A DNA stretch of 64,000 nt from Planctomycetota bacterium. Lineage in GTDB: Bacteria; Planctomycetota; GCA-002687715. A model generated the notes under the pieces. The model had not been told where the DNA came from. It worked only from the letters and a program-made list of their open reading frames with translations, and made no database searches. Below, in pieces: positions 46,206 to 53,921 of the stretch. A program made the position numbers and the translations under genes. Where the stretch lies: NCBI GenBank assembly GCA_009691765.1, contig SIAO01000002.1, forward strand, positions 64,467 to 128,466. Reading direction: 5' to 3'. Within the stretch, counting starts at the first letter, position 1; every line of letters starts with the position of its first letter.

Positions 46206-47222
46206 ATGAAGCCCTTCACCCGCATGCCTGCACGCCAGCTGCTTTGCCTCTTTGTCGCCGTAGCCGCAGTGATCAGTGCATGCTCCTCCGGTTCTGAGAA
46301 CGCCGCTTCCAGCGGTACGAAGACGGTGCCAGCGGCCGCCGTACCGGCTCCAACAACGGCGTGGGAACGCGCAGGCCAAGTGACGCTTCCCGCTCGCAAA
46401 GGCACAGACATGCCAGGGCTTCACAACGTGTTCGTGCTCAGCAAGAACATCATCTCGGGTAGCGAACCGCACGGCCGCGAAGGCCTCGCGTCGGTCGCGA
46501 AGCTCGGGGTGAAAACAGTCATCTCTGTGGATGGCCAAGTGCCCGACGCTGAAGAAGCCCGAGCCCTCGGCATGCGCTATGTGCACTTGCCCATTCAATA
46601 CAAACAGATCGCGCAAGATGAGTGGATGGCGCTCACCAAAACTTTCCGTGAATGCACACCGCCCTTCTATGTGCATTGTTTCCATGGTCAGCACCGCGGG
46701 CCAACAGCAGCGGCCGTCGGACGTCGCACGCTCGATGCCGCCAATGCTGAGCAGGCCATAGCAGAAATGCGCCACTGGATGGGCACAGCCCAAATGTATG
46801 AAGGTCTCTACAGCACCATCCTCACACATGCAGTGCCAAGCGCTTCAAGCACCGCAGCGTTTACCTTTGCGTTCCCTGAAGCACAACGCCCCGATGGCAT
46901 CGCCGAGCACATGACGCACATTGCGCGCGCTCACGACGCGCTCAAAGCCCTCAACAAACTTGGTTGGAAGGCCGATGCAGAGCACCCAGATTTGGATGCC
47001 GGCAATGAAGCGCGCAAACTCGTAGCGCAAATGGACGCCAATTGGGCGCAAGACGCCGAGCCGCTGCTCGCAGGGTTAGCGGACGAACAGCGCACGGCAA
47101 CAACTGCTGCACACGCGCTGTTGCAGTCTCTCGAGAAAAAGGACCTCGCCGCAGCCAGCGCAGCATTTCTGCGCGTGGACTCAAGCTGCAAGGCCTGCCA
47201 CCAGCAATTCCGCAATCACTGA
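46206..47222 (+). CDS. Lipoprotein with tyrosine-phosphatase-like domain fused to cytochrome c'-like tail
   Basis: 338 residues from ATG 46206; MPARQLLCLFVAVAAVISAC gives a lipoprotein signal with the lipid-binding Cys near 25. Residues ~70-200 resemble a dual-specificity/tyrosine phosphatase: VKTVISVDGQVPDAEEARAL, then the HCx5R loop YVHCFHGQHRGPT with Cys158 and Arg164. Residues ~235-338 are helical and end in SSCKACHQQFRNH (haem motif CxxCH, Cys328), the C-terminal position typical of cytochrome c'. Both halves face the periplasm if the signal is right. The reaction is unknown; haem could report gas or redox state to the phosphatase part. The 182 bases upstream hold no gene. Confidence 0.78.
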   Translation: MKPFTRMPARQLLCLFVAVAAVISACSSGSENAASSGTKTVPAAAVPAPTTAWERAGQVTLPARKGTDMPGLHNVFVLSKNIISGSEPHGREGLASVAKLGVKTVISVDGQVPDAEEARALGMRYVHLPIQYKQIAQDEWMALTKTFRECTPPFYVHCFHGQHRGPTAAAVGRRTLDAANAEQAIAEMRHWMGTAQMYEGLYSTILTHAVPSASSTAAFTFAFPEAQRPDGIAEHMTHIARAHDALKALNKLGWKADAEHPDLDAGNEARKLVAQMDANWAQDAEPLLAGLADEQRTATTAAHALLQSLEKKDLAAASAAFLRVDSSCKACHQQFRNH

Positions 47223-47279
47223 ACTGTGCAGCGCGAGAAGCCGTTGGCGGCGCAGCGTGGATTCATGCCGGAACGAGGA

Positions 47280-48266
47280 TCAACCAAGATCAACCACTGT
47301 CTGCCCCACAGTGCTCCCGAGGCGGTTCAAGCGACGCGCATCGCACCACGGATTGAGTGCCGCCACTTCTTCTGAACGCAACAAACCGAGATGCACCAGT
47401 GTCGCTGTCATGACGCGCTCGCTAGCGCTGGTGGCGCCGTCATCGATGTGCAACGCGATACCGGTGCCCGTTGCGCGACAGAACGCACCGAAGAATCCGT
47501 CGGCGCCGGTCTTCGCTTGCACGCGCCCGCCCGTGGCCGTAGCAATTCCAGTGCAAAAGCGGCCGTCGCCAGCCAACATGCCTGGTTGCGCAGCGACAGC
47601 TTGTGCGAGCGTGTGCGCGTTGCTGCCATGCTCAATACTCTCGACTGCGAAGCGTGCAAAGGCGCGCGCTGCCGCTTCGACGGGCATCGAGAACGTTGGT
47701 GCAGAACAACCGTCCAGCGCAACGCCTATCGACTGTGCACCTGAATACTCGCGCATCAAAGCAACGATGGCCAACTGGTGCGGATGCTCTGGCGAGAGAT
47801 AGCTCTCCAAATCAAAACCCTGAAGTTGCGACGCGAGCAACATGCCCGCGTGTTTGCCGGAACAGTTGTTGTGCAGCGCGGTGGGCTTCGCACTCACTGC
47901 GCTGAGAGCTTGCGCCGCTCTCGCATTCATGGGCCAGTGGCTGCCACAGCGCAGGTGCGCAGCATTCAATCCTCCACGCCCGAGAAGTCGCGCTGCAACT
48001 TCCACATGACGCGGCTCACCGCCATGGGAAGCACACATGAGTGCGAGCTCGTCAGTTTGCAGCGCATGCCGTTGCAGCAAACCGCAGCGCAGCGCCGACA
48101 CAGCCTGAAAGTACTTGGCGGTGGAGCGCAGAAAACACGGTTCTTGTGCGTCGCCGCGCGAGAACAGCGAGGCAGCGCCGCGCCAGGCCACCACCACGCC
48201 ACGGTGACAGATCTCTGGCAATCCGCCGCGATCCGAACGCACCAACACAGGATTAGGAGCTGACAT
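47280..48266 (-). CDS. Asparaginase (AnsA/PF06089-type L-asparaginase II)
   Basis: 328 residues from ATG 48266 (MSAPNPVLVRSDRGGLPEIC). This is the Rhizobium-etli-type asparaginase family rather than the classical one: VRSDRGGLPEICHRGVVVAW, ALMCASHGGEPRHVEVAARLL, LHNNCSGKHAGML near 133 with the conserved Cys-Ser-Gly-Lys-His, and IGVALDGCSAPTFSMPV near 180. It hydrolyses L-asparagine to aspartate and ammonia. TAACAT ends 8 bases before the ATG, a near-leaderless arrangement. Convergent with the phosphatase-cytochrome gene. Confidence 0.9.
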   Translation of the reverse strand: MSAPNPVLVRSDRGGLPEICHRGVVVAWRGAASLFSRGDAQEPCFLRSTAKYFQAVSALRCGLLQRHALQTDELALMCASHGGEPRHVEVAARLLGRGGLNAAHLRCGSHWPMNARAAQALSAVSAKPTALHNNCSGKHAGMLLASQLQGFDLESYLSPEHPHQLAIVALMREYSGAQSIGVALDGCSAPTFSMPVEAAARAFARFAVESIEHGSNAHTLAQAVAAQPGMLAGDGRFCTGIATATGGRVQAKTGADGFFGAFCRATGTGIALHIDDGATSASERVMTATLVHLGLLRSEEVAALNPWCDARRLNRLGSTVGQTVVDLG

Positions 48267-48376
48267 GACGCGCGATGTTACGCATTGACGCGGCGGCTCA
48301 AGGGAAGCCGACTCCGTCAGTGGAGTCCATGCCAACACGACGGCTGCAGATACGGTCGTGGTAGAAGGGACAGCGG

Positions 48377-49780
48377 ATGCGAGATGAAGCACTCACATGG
48401 GCCGGGGTCTGTGGCTTACTCACACTGATCCTGTTTTGGATTGGGCAGCGCAAGCTCCGTATGAAGCGCCTGATCCAAGACATCCCAACTTCGAAGGCTG
48501 CGGGCGTTTGCATTGGGCTCAGCGAGATCAAAGGCAAAGCCGAGTGCGAAGCGCCGCTCACGAGCTACCTCGCAGAGGCCGAGGTAGTTCACTACTCATG
48601 GAATGTGCAGGAACATTGGCGCCGCATCGAAACCTACACCGACTCCAAAGGGCGCACGCAAATCCGCGTCGTCAGCGGCTGGACCACCGTGGCCAGCGGC
48701 GGCGAGCAAATCCCGTTCGACTTGCGCGACACCACAGGCGCCGTGCGTGTCGAACCCGTGGGAGCTGATGTCGAAGGGCAGAGCATCTTCAGCCGCACTG
48801 TGAGCATCGAGCATCCGCTTTATTACGGCAAAGGTCCCGGCGGCGGCGTGCCCTATTCCACGTTCACGCGCTCGTTTTCTGAAACCGCCATCGTGAATGG
48901 CGCGCAGCTCTACATCCTCGGCAGTGCACGCTTACGCACCGAGGTGGCGGCGCCTGTCATCACACAGGTGAAATCCGAGGATCCGTACTTGATCTCGGTT
49001 CGCAGCGAAGAACAAATCGTGCGTGGCAAGGCTTGGGGCACAGCGCTCTGCCACATCGGTGGACTTCTCGGAGCCATGGCGATTGGCGCGATCCTCGACA
49101 CGACGCCCACGAGCACATGGGAACTCGAAGCCTCGTCCACTTCGTACCGGGTGTCGCGCGAATCGAACTTTGGCGATTTCCTTGCGGCCCATTGGCGCGG
49201 CTTGCTGCTTGGCGCTCTTTGCTACGGAGCGCTGCTCACGGCCGGATGGATGTGGCTTATTCACAATGGCCTCGTGCGCCTGCGCAATCGCCTGCACTCC
49301 GCGTGGAGTCTCGTCGATGTGCAACTCAAACGCCGTCACGACCTCATTCCCAATCTCGTGAAAGTGGTGCAAGGCTCGCAAAGACATGAGAAAGATCTGC
49401 AAACCCTGATCGCCGAAGCGCGCACGGCTGCCGCTGACGCACGCAGCAATGGCGACAATCTCAGCGAGATCAAGTCCCACGGCGGCGGATTGGTGAAGCA
49501 TCTCGTCGCCGTGCGGGAGGCTTATCCCGATCTCGGAGCCAACGCAAATTTCTCACGCTTGATGGATCAGCTCATCGACACGGAGGATCGCATCGCCCTT
49601 GCCACGCAGTTCTCCAACGACTGCCTCACCAATTTGCGCAATCGCATGGAGACCATTCCCGATCTGTTCGTGGTGAAGCTCGCGCGCTTCAGCCCCGAGA
49701 AGCGCGGCTGGTACAACGCCGCTCCTACCGAACGCGCCGTGCCAAGTGCGGAACTGACAGCTTCGCGCCGTGCGAGCTGA
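48377..49780 (+). CDS. GIDE domain-LemA domain fusion membrane protein
   Basis: 467 residues. An N-terminal helix (TWAGVCGLLTLILFWIGQ) is followed by a GIDE-type (E3 ubiquitin-ligase-like) extracytoplasmic domain without a RING finger: TSKAAGVCIGLSEIKGKAEC, YLAEAEVVHYSWNVQEHWRR, VPYSTFTRSFSETAIVNGAQ and ARLRTEV. Two more helices lie near 225 and 275. The C-terminal part is a LemA domain (IHNGLVRLRNRLHSAWSLVD, VQLKRRHDLIPNLVKVVQGS). The LemA part shares long identical stretches with the separate LemA protein at 29532. Function of either domain in bacteria is unknown. It overlaps no neighbour; the convergent RluA gene ends 3 bases beyond its stop. Confidence 0.85.
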   Translation: MRDEALTWAGVCGLLTLILFWIGQRKLRMKRLIQDIPTSKAAGVCIGLSEIKGKAECEAPLTSYLAEAEVVHYSWNVQEHWRRIETYTDSKGRTQIRVVSGWTTVASGGEQIPFDLRDTTGAVRVEPVGADVEGQSIFSRTVSIEHPLYYGKGPGGGVPYSTFTRSFSETAIVNGAQLYILGSARLRTEVAAPVITQVKSEDPYLISVRSEEQIVRGKAWGTALCHIGGLLGAMAIGAILDTTPTSTWELEASSTSYRVSRESNFGDFLAAHWRGLLLGALCYGALLTAGWMWLIHNGLVRLRNRLHSAWSLVDVQLKRRHDLIPNLVKVVQGSQRHEKDLQTLIAEARTAAADARSNGDNLSEIKSHGGGLVKHLVAVREAYPDLGANANFSRLMDQLIDTEDRIALATQFSNDCLTNLRNRMETIPDLFVVKLARFSPEKRGWYNAAPTERAVPSAELTASRRAS

Positions 49781-49783
49781 GCC

Positions 49784-50539
49784 TCACTGAGGCCGTTTCT
49801 TGCGCCGTACAAGTTCACCGCGTGTGGGCGCCGGGGGCCGCGTAGTGCGCGCCGACGGCCGCGTAGTGCGCGCCGGGGGCCGCGTGGTGCGCGCCTTGTC
49901 CAACAGTTGGCGCATGTCAGCGGGCAGCGGCGATTCGAAACGGCGTGGTGCGGTTTCCCAAGGCAGCGTCAACTCGATGACGTTGGCATGCAGCGCGCAG
50001 CGTTTGTGCTTGATGCGCGCATCACGACGCAAGGCGTATTTCGTTTCGCCCGCAATCGGCATCCCAGCGTGAGCCGCATGCAAGCGCGCTTGATTGTGCC
50101 GGCCCGTCACCAGCTCCATTTCCATCAACACCACAGGGCCTGCGCGCTCCAAGATCTTCCAGCGTGTCTCGGCCGCTTGACCCTCGGGCGAAATCTCCGC
50201 ATGCGCTCCAAGGTCTCTGATGGAGAACTCCCAAGAGCCATTCTCCTTGCGCGGATTGCCTTGCACCACGGCCAGATAAGTCTTGTGCACTCCGCGGGCC
50301 TTGAACAGCTTCATGATAGCCAAGCGAGAAGGCTCGTCGCGAATGCAGAGAAGCAAGCCAGACGTCTCGCGGTCGATGCGATGCACTGGCGCTGCAATGA
50401 TGTCTAAGCGCCGCAGAATCTCCTCTACATGCGCGCTGCCGTCGCGTTGGCCTTTCGGCGGCGGCACGGACAAAAGCCCAGCGGGCTTGTCCACCACGAC
50501 AATGTGCTCATCGGAATAAACAACCTTCAGGCGTTCCAT
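49784..50539 (-). CDS. RluA family pseudouridine synthase with repeat-encoded basic tail
   Basis: 251 residues from ATG 50539. RluA-type catalytic domain: VDKPAGLLSVPPPKG near 17, the active-site Asp in VHRIDRETSGLLLCI near 52, ARGVHKTYLAVVQG near 79, and GRHNQARLHAAHAGMPIAGE near 148. It isomerises uridines in rRNA or tRNA. No S4 domain is present. The tail from about 220 is a threefold ARTTRPP/S repeat ending in RRKKRPQ, probably an RNA-contacting disordered extension. The frame is open upstream but a leaderless-type TACCAT precedes this ATG. Confidence 0.9.
   Translation of the reverse strand: MERLKVVYSDEHIVVVDKPAGLLSVPPPKGQRDGSAHVEEILRRLDIIAAPVHRIDRETSGLLLCIRDEPSRLAIMKLFKARGVHKTYLAVVQGNPRKENGSWEFSIRDLGAHAEISPEGQAAETRWKILERAGPVVLMEMELVTGRHNQARLHAAHAGMPIAGETKYALRRDARIKHKRCALHANVIELTLPWETAPRRFESPLPADMRQLLDKARTTRPPARTTRPSARTTRPPAPTRGELVRRKKRPQ
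49830..49892. repeat. Three tandem copies of a 21-bp unit inside the RluA gene
   Basis: Units at 49830-49850, 49851-49871 and 49872-49892 differ at only a few positions (GGGGG/GACGG, TAG/TGG). Read on the minus strand each encodes the heptapeptide ARTTRPP or ARTTRPS. Copy number is in frame, so length changes alter only the tail. Confidence 0.95.
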
Positions 50540-50545
50540 CGTCGG

Positions 50546-50551
50546 ATGGTA
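50546..50551 (-). promoter_or_regulatory. Leaderless-type -10 element TACCAT
   Basis: On the minus strand TACCAT ends exactly 6 bases before ATG 50539 of the RluA gene; no Shine-Dalgarno sequence is present. Confidence 0.45.
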
Positions 50552-50606
50552 CCGCGCTGCAGTGCACGCCACCGTGAGCACGGGTTCCGCATGTCCTGAA
50601 GGGATT

Positions 50607-50850
50607 CCGGACCGCACTCCGCCAGCGCTAACTCTTGCCCATGCGAACGTAAGCGAGGGCAGAGTGCGGTCCGGAGGGGGCGGAGCATTCCGTTGGAGTG
50701 CATCCGAACCCGGAATGCGTAGTCCCCTCCGGCTGCACGGAGCCCATGCGAACGTAAGCGAGGGCAGAGTGCGGTCCGGAGGGGGCGGAGCATTCCGTTG
50801 GAGTGCATCCGAACCCGGAATGCGTAGTCCCCTCCGGCTGCACGGAGCCC
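50607..50850. repeat. Palindromic element: two identical 105-bp tandem units plus a partial inverted arm
   Basis: Units at 50641-50745 and 50746-50850 appear identical. Each contains nested inverted repeats: CCGGAGGGG with CCCCTCCGG (50671-50679 and 50724-50732 in copy one) and inside them GCATTCCG with CGGAATGC (50685-50692, 50711-50718), so each unit can fold into a long hairpin. Left of copy one, CCGGACCGCACTC (50607-50619) is the exact reverse complement of GAGTGCGGTCCGG inside the unit (50662-50674), and the sequence beyond it continues to resemble an inverted, decayed copy. This fills the 332-base gap between the RluA and YaaA genes; no gene is visible in it. Confidence 0.93.
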
Positions 50851-50871
50851 TTGCTCACAACTAGGCCGTGC

Positions 50872-51705
50872 TCAACGCACGAAGACGAGCGTGCGGTCGC
50901 GACCGAGAGTTTTGCAGAGATCTGGGCGCAAGACGTGCCCAGCACTACTCTTGAAGTTGGCGAGATCCTCTGGCGCGGTGTGCGCGGAACTCAGGATCAC
51001 ACGCACGAGTTCACCCGCGAGACGTTGTGAGGCCGCGTGATCAGATTGCACTCGGCCAGCGGCATTCACACGACCGAAGACCACATAGACCATCTCTGCG
51101 GCGCTCCCCGACTGGGGCCACAGCGCCTGCAAACGTGCAGGCAAGAAGGTGTAGACACGACGGCCGCGGCACAAGCGATCGAGCGCAACCGACAAATGCG
51201 GTTTCCACCACGCATGGAGCGAGCCAAACTCAGGAATCTGCGCTCCGACGGCGCAACGATATTCCGGCACGTGATCTGTCGAAGCCAAGAGACCAAGCAG
51301 CGGGCAAACCACCACGAGGTCGTTGCGAAGACGCCGCGCAGCAGCCGTGTCGAGGCTCGCGGCATCGAGCGCCATGAACAACGGACCATGCTCGCGTTCC
51401 AACACGCCCATCAGCGGGCCCTTTTGAAACTCGAGATTCACCGCGGTGGCTTGCTGCAACACGCGCCCCTTCAAACGCAGCACCGACGCGGCGTGGCCCG
51501 CACCATTCACCGCATGCAGAAACACTTGCAGCGCTTTCTGTCGCGCTTGCGTGAGTGAAGAGAAACGGTTTTGCGTGCGCTCTGCCTGCGCTTCAGCGAA
51601 GGTGTACGCGCGGCTACCGCCGCTGCGCTTTCTTTCTGATGACGGCACAAGAATGCGATGACGCAACAACAAGGGGGGAACTCCGACACTTCCACGCGTG
51701 CGCAT
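50872..51705 (-). CDS. yaaA: YaaA family peroxide-stress protein (DUF328)
   Basis: 277 residues from ATG 51705. The DUF328 pattern is seen: ILVPSSERKRSGGSR near residue 18, FMALDAASLDTAAARRL near 109 (family LYxGLD region), STDHVPEYRCAVGAQIPEFG near 143 with the conserved P-Y-R and G, and the late VYVVFGRVNAAGR near 206. In Escherichia coli YaaA lowers intracellular free iron during peroxide stress. Its stop lies 21 bases from the palindromic repeat. Confidence 0.78.
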   Translation of the reverse strand: MRTRGSVGVPPLLLRHRILVPSSERKRSGGSRAYTFAEAQAERTQNRFSSLTQARQKALQVFLHAVNGAGHAASVLRLKGRVLQQATAVNLEFQKGPLMGVLEREHGPLFMALDAASLDTAAARRLRNDLVVVCPLLGLLASTDHVPEYRCAVGAQIPEFGSLHAWWKPHLSVALDRLCRGRRVYTFLPARLQALWPQSGSAAEMVYVVFGRVNAAGRVQSDHAASQRLAGELVRVILSSAHTAPEDLANFKSSAGHVLRPDLCKTLGRDRTLVFVR

Positions 51706-51774
51706 GAAGGGCCTGCATTGTCACCTCCCATGGAAGGCGAGCAAGCGCCGGGAGACAAGATTTTCTCGGCGCAA

Positions 51775-52935
51775 TTAGCGTGCCGCTCCAGAACTCTCGC
51801 GAATGTCCAAACCGCGCTTGCGCACGGCCGCGAGCAAGGGTTCTAAAACTGTGAGGCGCTCGGAAGTCGTCGCCCCTGCGGGAACGGCTCCGCTCACCTG
51901 CAAGTGCAAAGTGGCCGCGGCCGGAAATGCGGTGCAGCGCTCCATGGCGCTGAAGCCTGTGCATGCGTCCGCGAGGTCCAGCAAGTCGAAGCGGAGTGAT
52001 TCATCGGCGCCGTAGGCTTCCGCGCGCAGCACCACCAAATCTGAGTCTTCCGGATGCGCAAGTCGTGGTGCAGCCACGACATGAAACAAATCGCGCGGCA
52101 CGACCGAAACGCCGCGCACCAGCACGGGATCCAAATCGAACAGCCCAAGATCGCGCACGGCACGTACTTTTTCGCAGTGGCCCGGGTAACGCACAGTCTT
52201 GTACTCGTAGCTGTCGAGACGCCCGAGGAAGGTGGCACAGGCCGTGCTGGTGCCTCCGCTGGTGGTGAATGCCTCCGCTTGCTCCAAGGGAGCCGCGAAC
52301 GCCACGCGCTCGAGCTCGCTCAAAGTTGGCACTTGCTGCAAGCGGCCATCGCGCAACACTTCAGCAAAGCCCATGTACTCATTGGTCAGACCACCAATGT
52401 GGAACACAAGCTTGTAATCCCATGGCGGTTGTGGATGTTGCGGCAAGCCACCGCAGTAGATGCGCACGTGCTTTGCGTTGCGTAAGCGGCCAAGCGCGCA
52501 AGCCGCTAGCACATTGCCGAGGCCCGGAGCAAGCCCGCAATCGGGAATGACGCTCACGCCTCGCTGTTTCGCAAGCGCATCGAGTTCGAGCGTGGCTCGC
52601 ACCACAGCGGTGTTGCCGCCGAGATCGCAAAAACTCGCGCCGGCTTCCACTGCCGCGCGAGCTGCTGCTGGATTGAAAGAGTAAGGCAAGGCAGAAAAGA
52701 CGCCTTGAACTCCATGGAGCGCCGCCCCGAGTGCTGTGCTGTTGGCTGCATCACAGGCAACCGTGCGGACTTGAAGTTGCGGCAGCAGCGCTCGCAAGCG
52801 ATCCGCTGAGCGCGAAAGTCCATCAGAGTCGCGATCGAGCAGCAACACGGAAGCCGCTTCACCATGCAGCCCCAAGTCGTAGGCTGCCGCCGTGCCCTGC
52901 ATCCCAGAACCAAGAACTGCGTAGTGGAAGCGCAT
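51775..52935 (-). CDS. Saccharopine dehydrogenase-like NAD(P)-binding protein
   Basis: 386 residues from ATG 52935. A Rossmann start HYAVLGSGMQGTAAAYDLG and an early VLLLDRD are followed by the saccharopine-dehydrogenase family blocks GVQGVFSALPYSFNPAAARA near 78, SFCDLGGNT near 106 and VIPDCGLAPGLGNVLAACAL near 133. Known members act in lysine synthesis or breakdown, or make carboxynorspermidine; the sequence does not say which. Divergent from ispH across 53 bases, with GCGAGG about 6 bases before the ATG. Confidence 0.87.
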   Translation of the reverse strand: MRFHYAVLGSGMQGTAAAYDLGLHGEAASVLLLDRDSDGLSRSADRLRALLPQLQVRTVACDAANSTALGAALHGVQGVFSALPYSFNPAAARAAVEAGASFCDLGGNTAVVRATLELDALAKQRGVSVIPDCGLAPGLGNVLAACALGRLRNAKHVRIYCGGLPQHPQPPWDYKLVFHIGGLTNEYMGFAEVLRDGRLQQVPTLSELERVAFAAPLEQAEAFTTSGGTSTACATFLGRLDSYEYKTVRYPGHCEKVRAVRDLGLFDLDPVLVRGVSVVPRDLFHVVAAPRLAHPEDSDLVVLRAEAYGADESLRFDLLDLADACTGFSAMERCTAFPAAATLHLQVSGAVPAGATTSERLTVLEPLLAAVRKRGLDIRESSGAAR

Positions 52936-52988
52936 CAAGACCTCGCTGTGCGTTGACCAATCAACGCGGGCAGGCTACCAAGACACCT

Positions 52989-53918
52989 GTGAGCCACCTC
53001 AAAGTCACTCTTGCCGCACCGCGCGGGTTTTGTGCCGGTGTGGAACGCGCCATCGAAATCGTCGAACGCGCCCTCCAGCGCTATGGACCACCGGTCTATG
53101 TGCGTAAAGAAATCGTTCACAACCCGCATGTGGTGGAAGACCTCCGCCGCCGCGGTGCCGTGTTCGTAGAGGATCTCAACGAAGTCCCAGCCGGCGCAGT
53201 GACGATCTTCTCCGCGCACGGAGTTTCACCGGCCGTGCGCAGCGACGCTGAAGCGCGGCACTTGCGCGTCATCGACGCCACCTGCCCGCTGGTCACCAAA
53301 GTGCACACCGAAGCCGTTCGCTTCGCGGCGGATGGCAGCACCATTCTGCTCATCGGACACGAAGGGCACGAAGAGGTTGAAGGCACCATGGGCGAAGCGC
53401 CGCAGCGTATGCGTCTCGTGACTTCAGTTGCGGATGTCGCCATGCTCGACATCGAAGCCGGAGCCGATGTCGCCGTGCTGACGCAAACGACGCTTTCGGT
53501 GGATGACACGCGGGAAATCATCGACGCTATCCAGCGCCGCTTCCCGCAAGCGCGCACCCCGCGCAAAGACGACATCTGTTACGCCACGCAAAACCGACAA
53601 GCCGCTGTAAAGACCTTGGCCGCGGAAGCAGACCTCGTGCTCGTGATCGGCGCAGAAAACTCTTCGAACTCGCAACGCTTGAAAGAAGTGGCGCTCGCCC
53701 GTGGCGCGCGTGCACATCTTGTGTCTGATGCCAGTCGCTTGGATCCTGCTTGGTTTGTCGGAGTGCGCCATGTGGTTGTCACGGCTGGCGCCAGCGCACC
53801 GGAGCATTTGGTACAAGGCTTATTGGCCAAGCTGCAAGAGTTCGGTGCTGGCGTAGCAACGGAATATGTCGAAGTCGAAGAGGATGTGAAGTTCCCGCTG
53901 CCGCCGGAAGTGCTCTGA
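52989..53918 (+). CDS. ispH: 4-hydroxy-3-methylbut-2-enyl diphosphate reductase
   Basis: 309 residues from GTG 52989 (MSHLKVTLAAPRGFCAGVER). The three cluster-binding cysteines are visible in GFCAGV (Cys15), VIDATCPLV (near 98) and DDICYATQNRQ (near 197), together with the catalytic-region GHEGHEEVEGTMGE and the late GAENSSNSQRLKEV. It is the last step of the MEP isoprenoid pathway, making IPP and DMAPP. The longer open frame upstream overlaps the divergent gene. A TACCAA hexamer ends 7 bases before the GTG. The next gene starts 3 bases after its stop. Confidence 0.96.
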   Translation: MSHLKVTLAAPRGFCAGVERAIEIVERALQRYGPPVYVRKEIVHNPHVVEDLRRRGAVFVEDLNEVPAGAVTIFSAHGVSPAVRSDAEARHLRVIDATCPLVTKVHTEAVRFAADGSTILLIGHEGHEEVEGTMGEAPQRMRLVTSVADVAMLDIEAGADVAVLTQTTLSVDDTREIIDAIQRRFPQARTPRKDDICYATQNRQAAVKTLAAEADLVLVIGAENSSNSQRLKEVALARGARAHLVSDASRLDPAWFVGVRHVVVTAGASAPEHLVQGLLAKLQEFGAGVATEYVEVEEDVKFPLPPEVL

Positions 53919-53921
53919 CAC

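Noticed and set aside
50641-50850. Repeat considered as a CRISPR array
   Set aside because: Two directly abutting 105-bp identical units with no spacers and no cas genes in the window.
50527-50945. Repeat-encoded proteins with duplicated Met-His-Ser-Asn blocks
   Set aside because: They merely translate the tandem palindromic DNA, span both units, and have no start signal or independent coding character.
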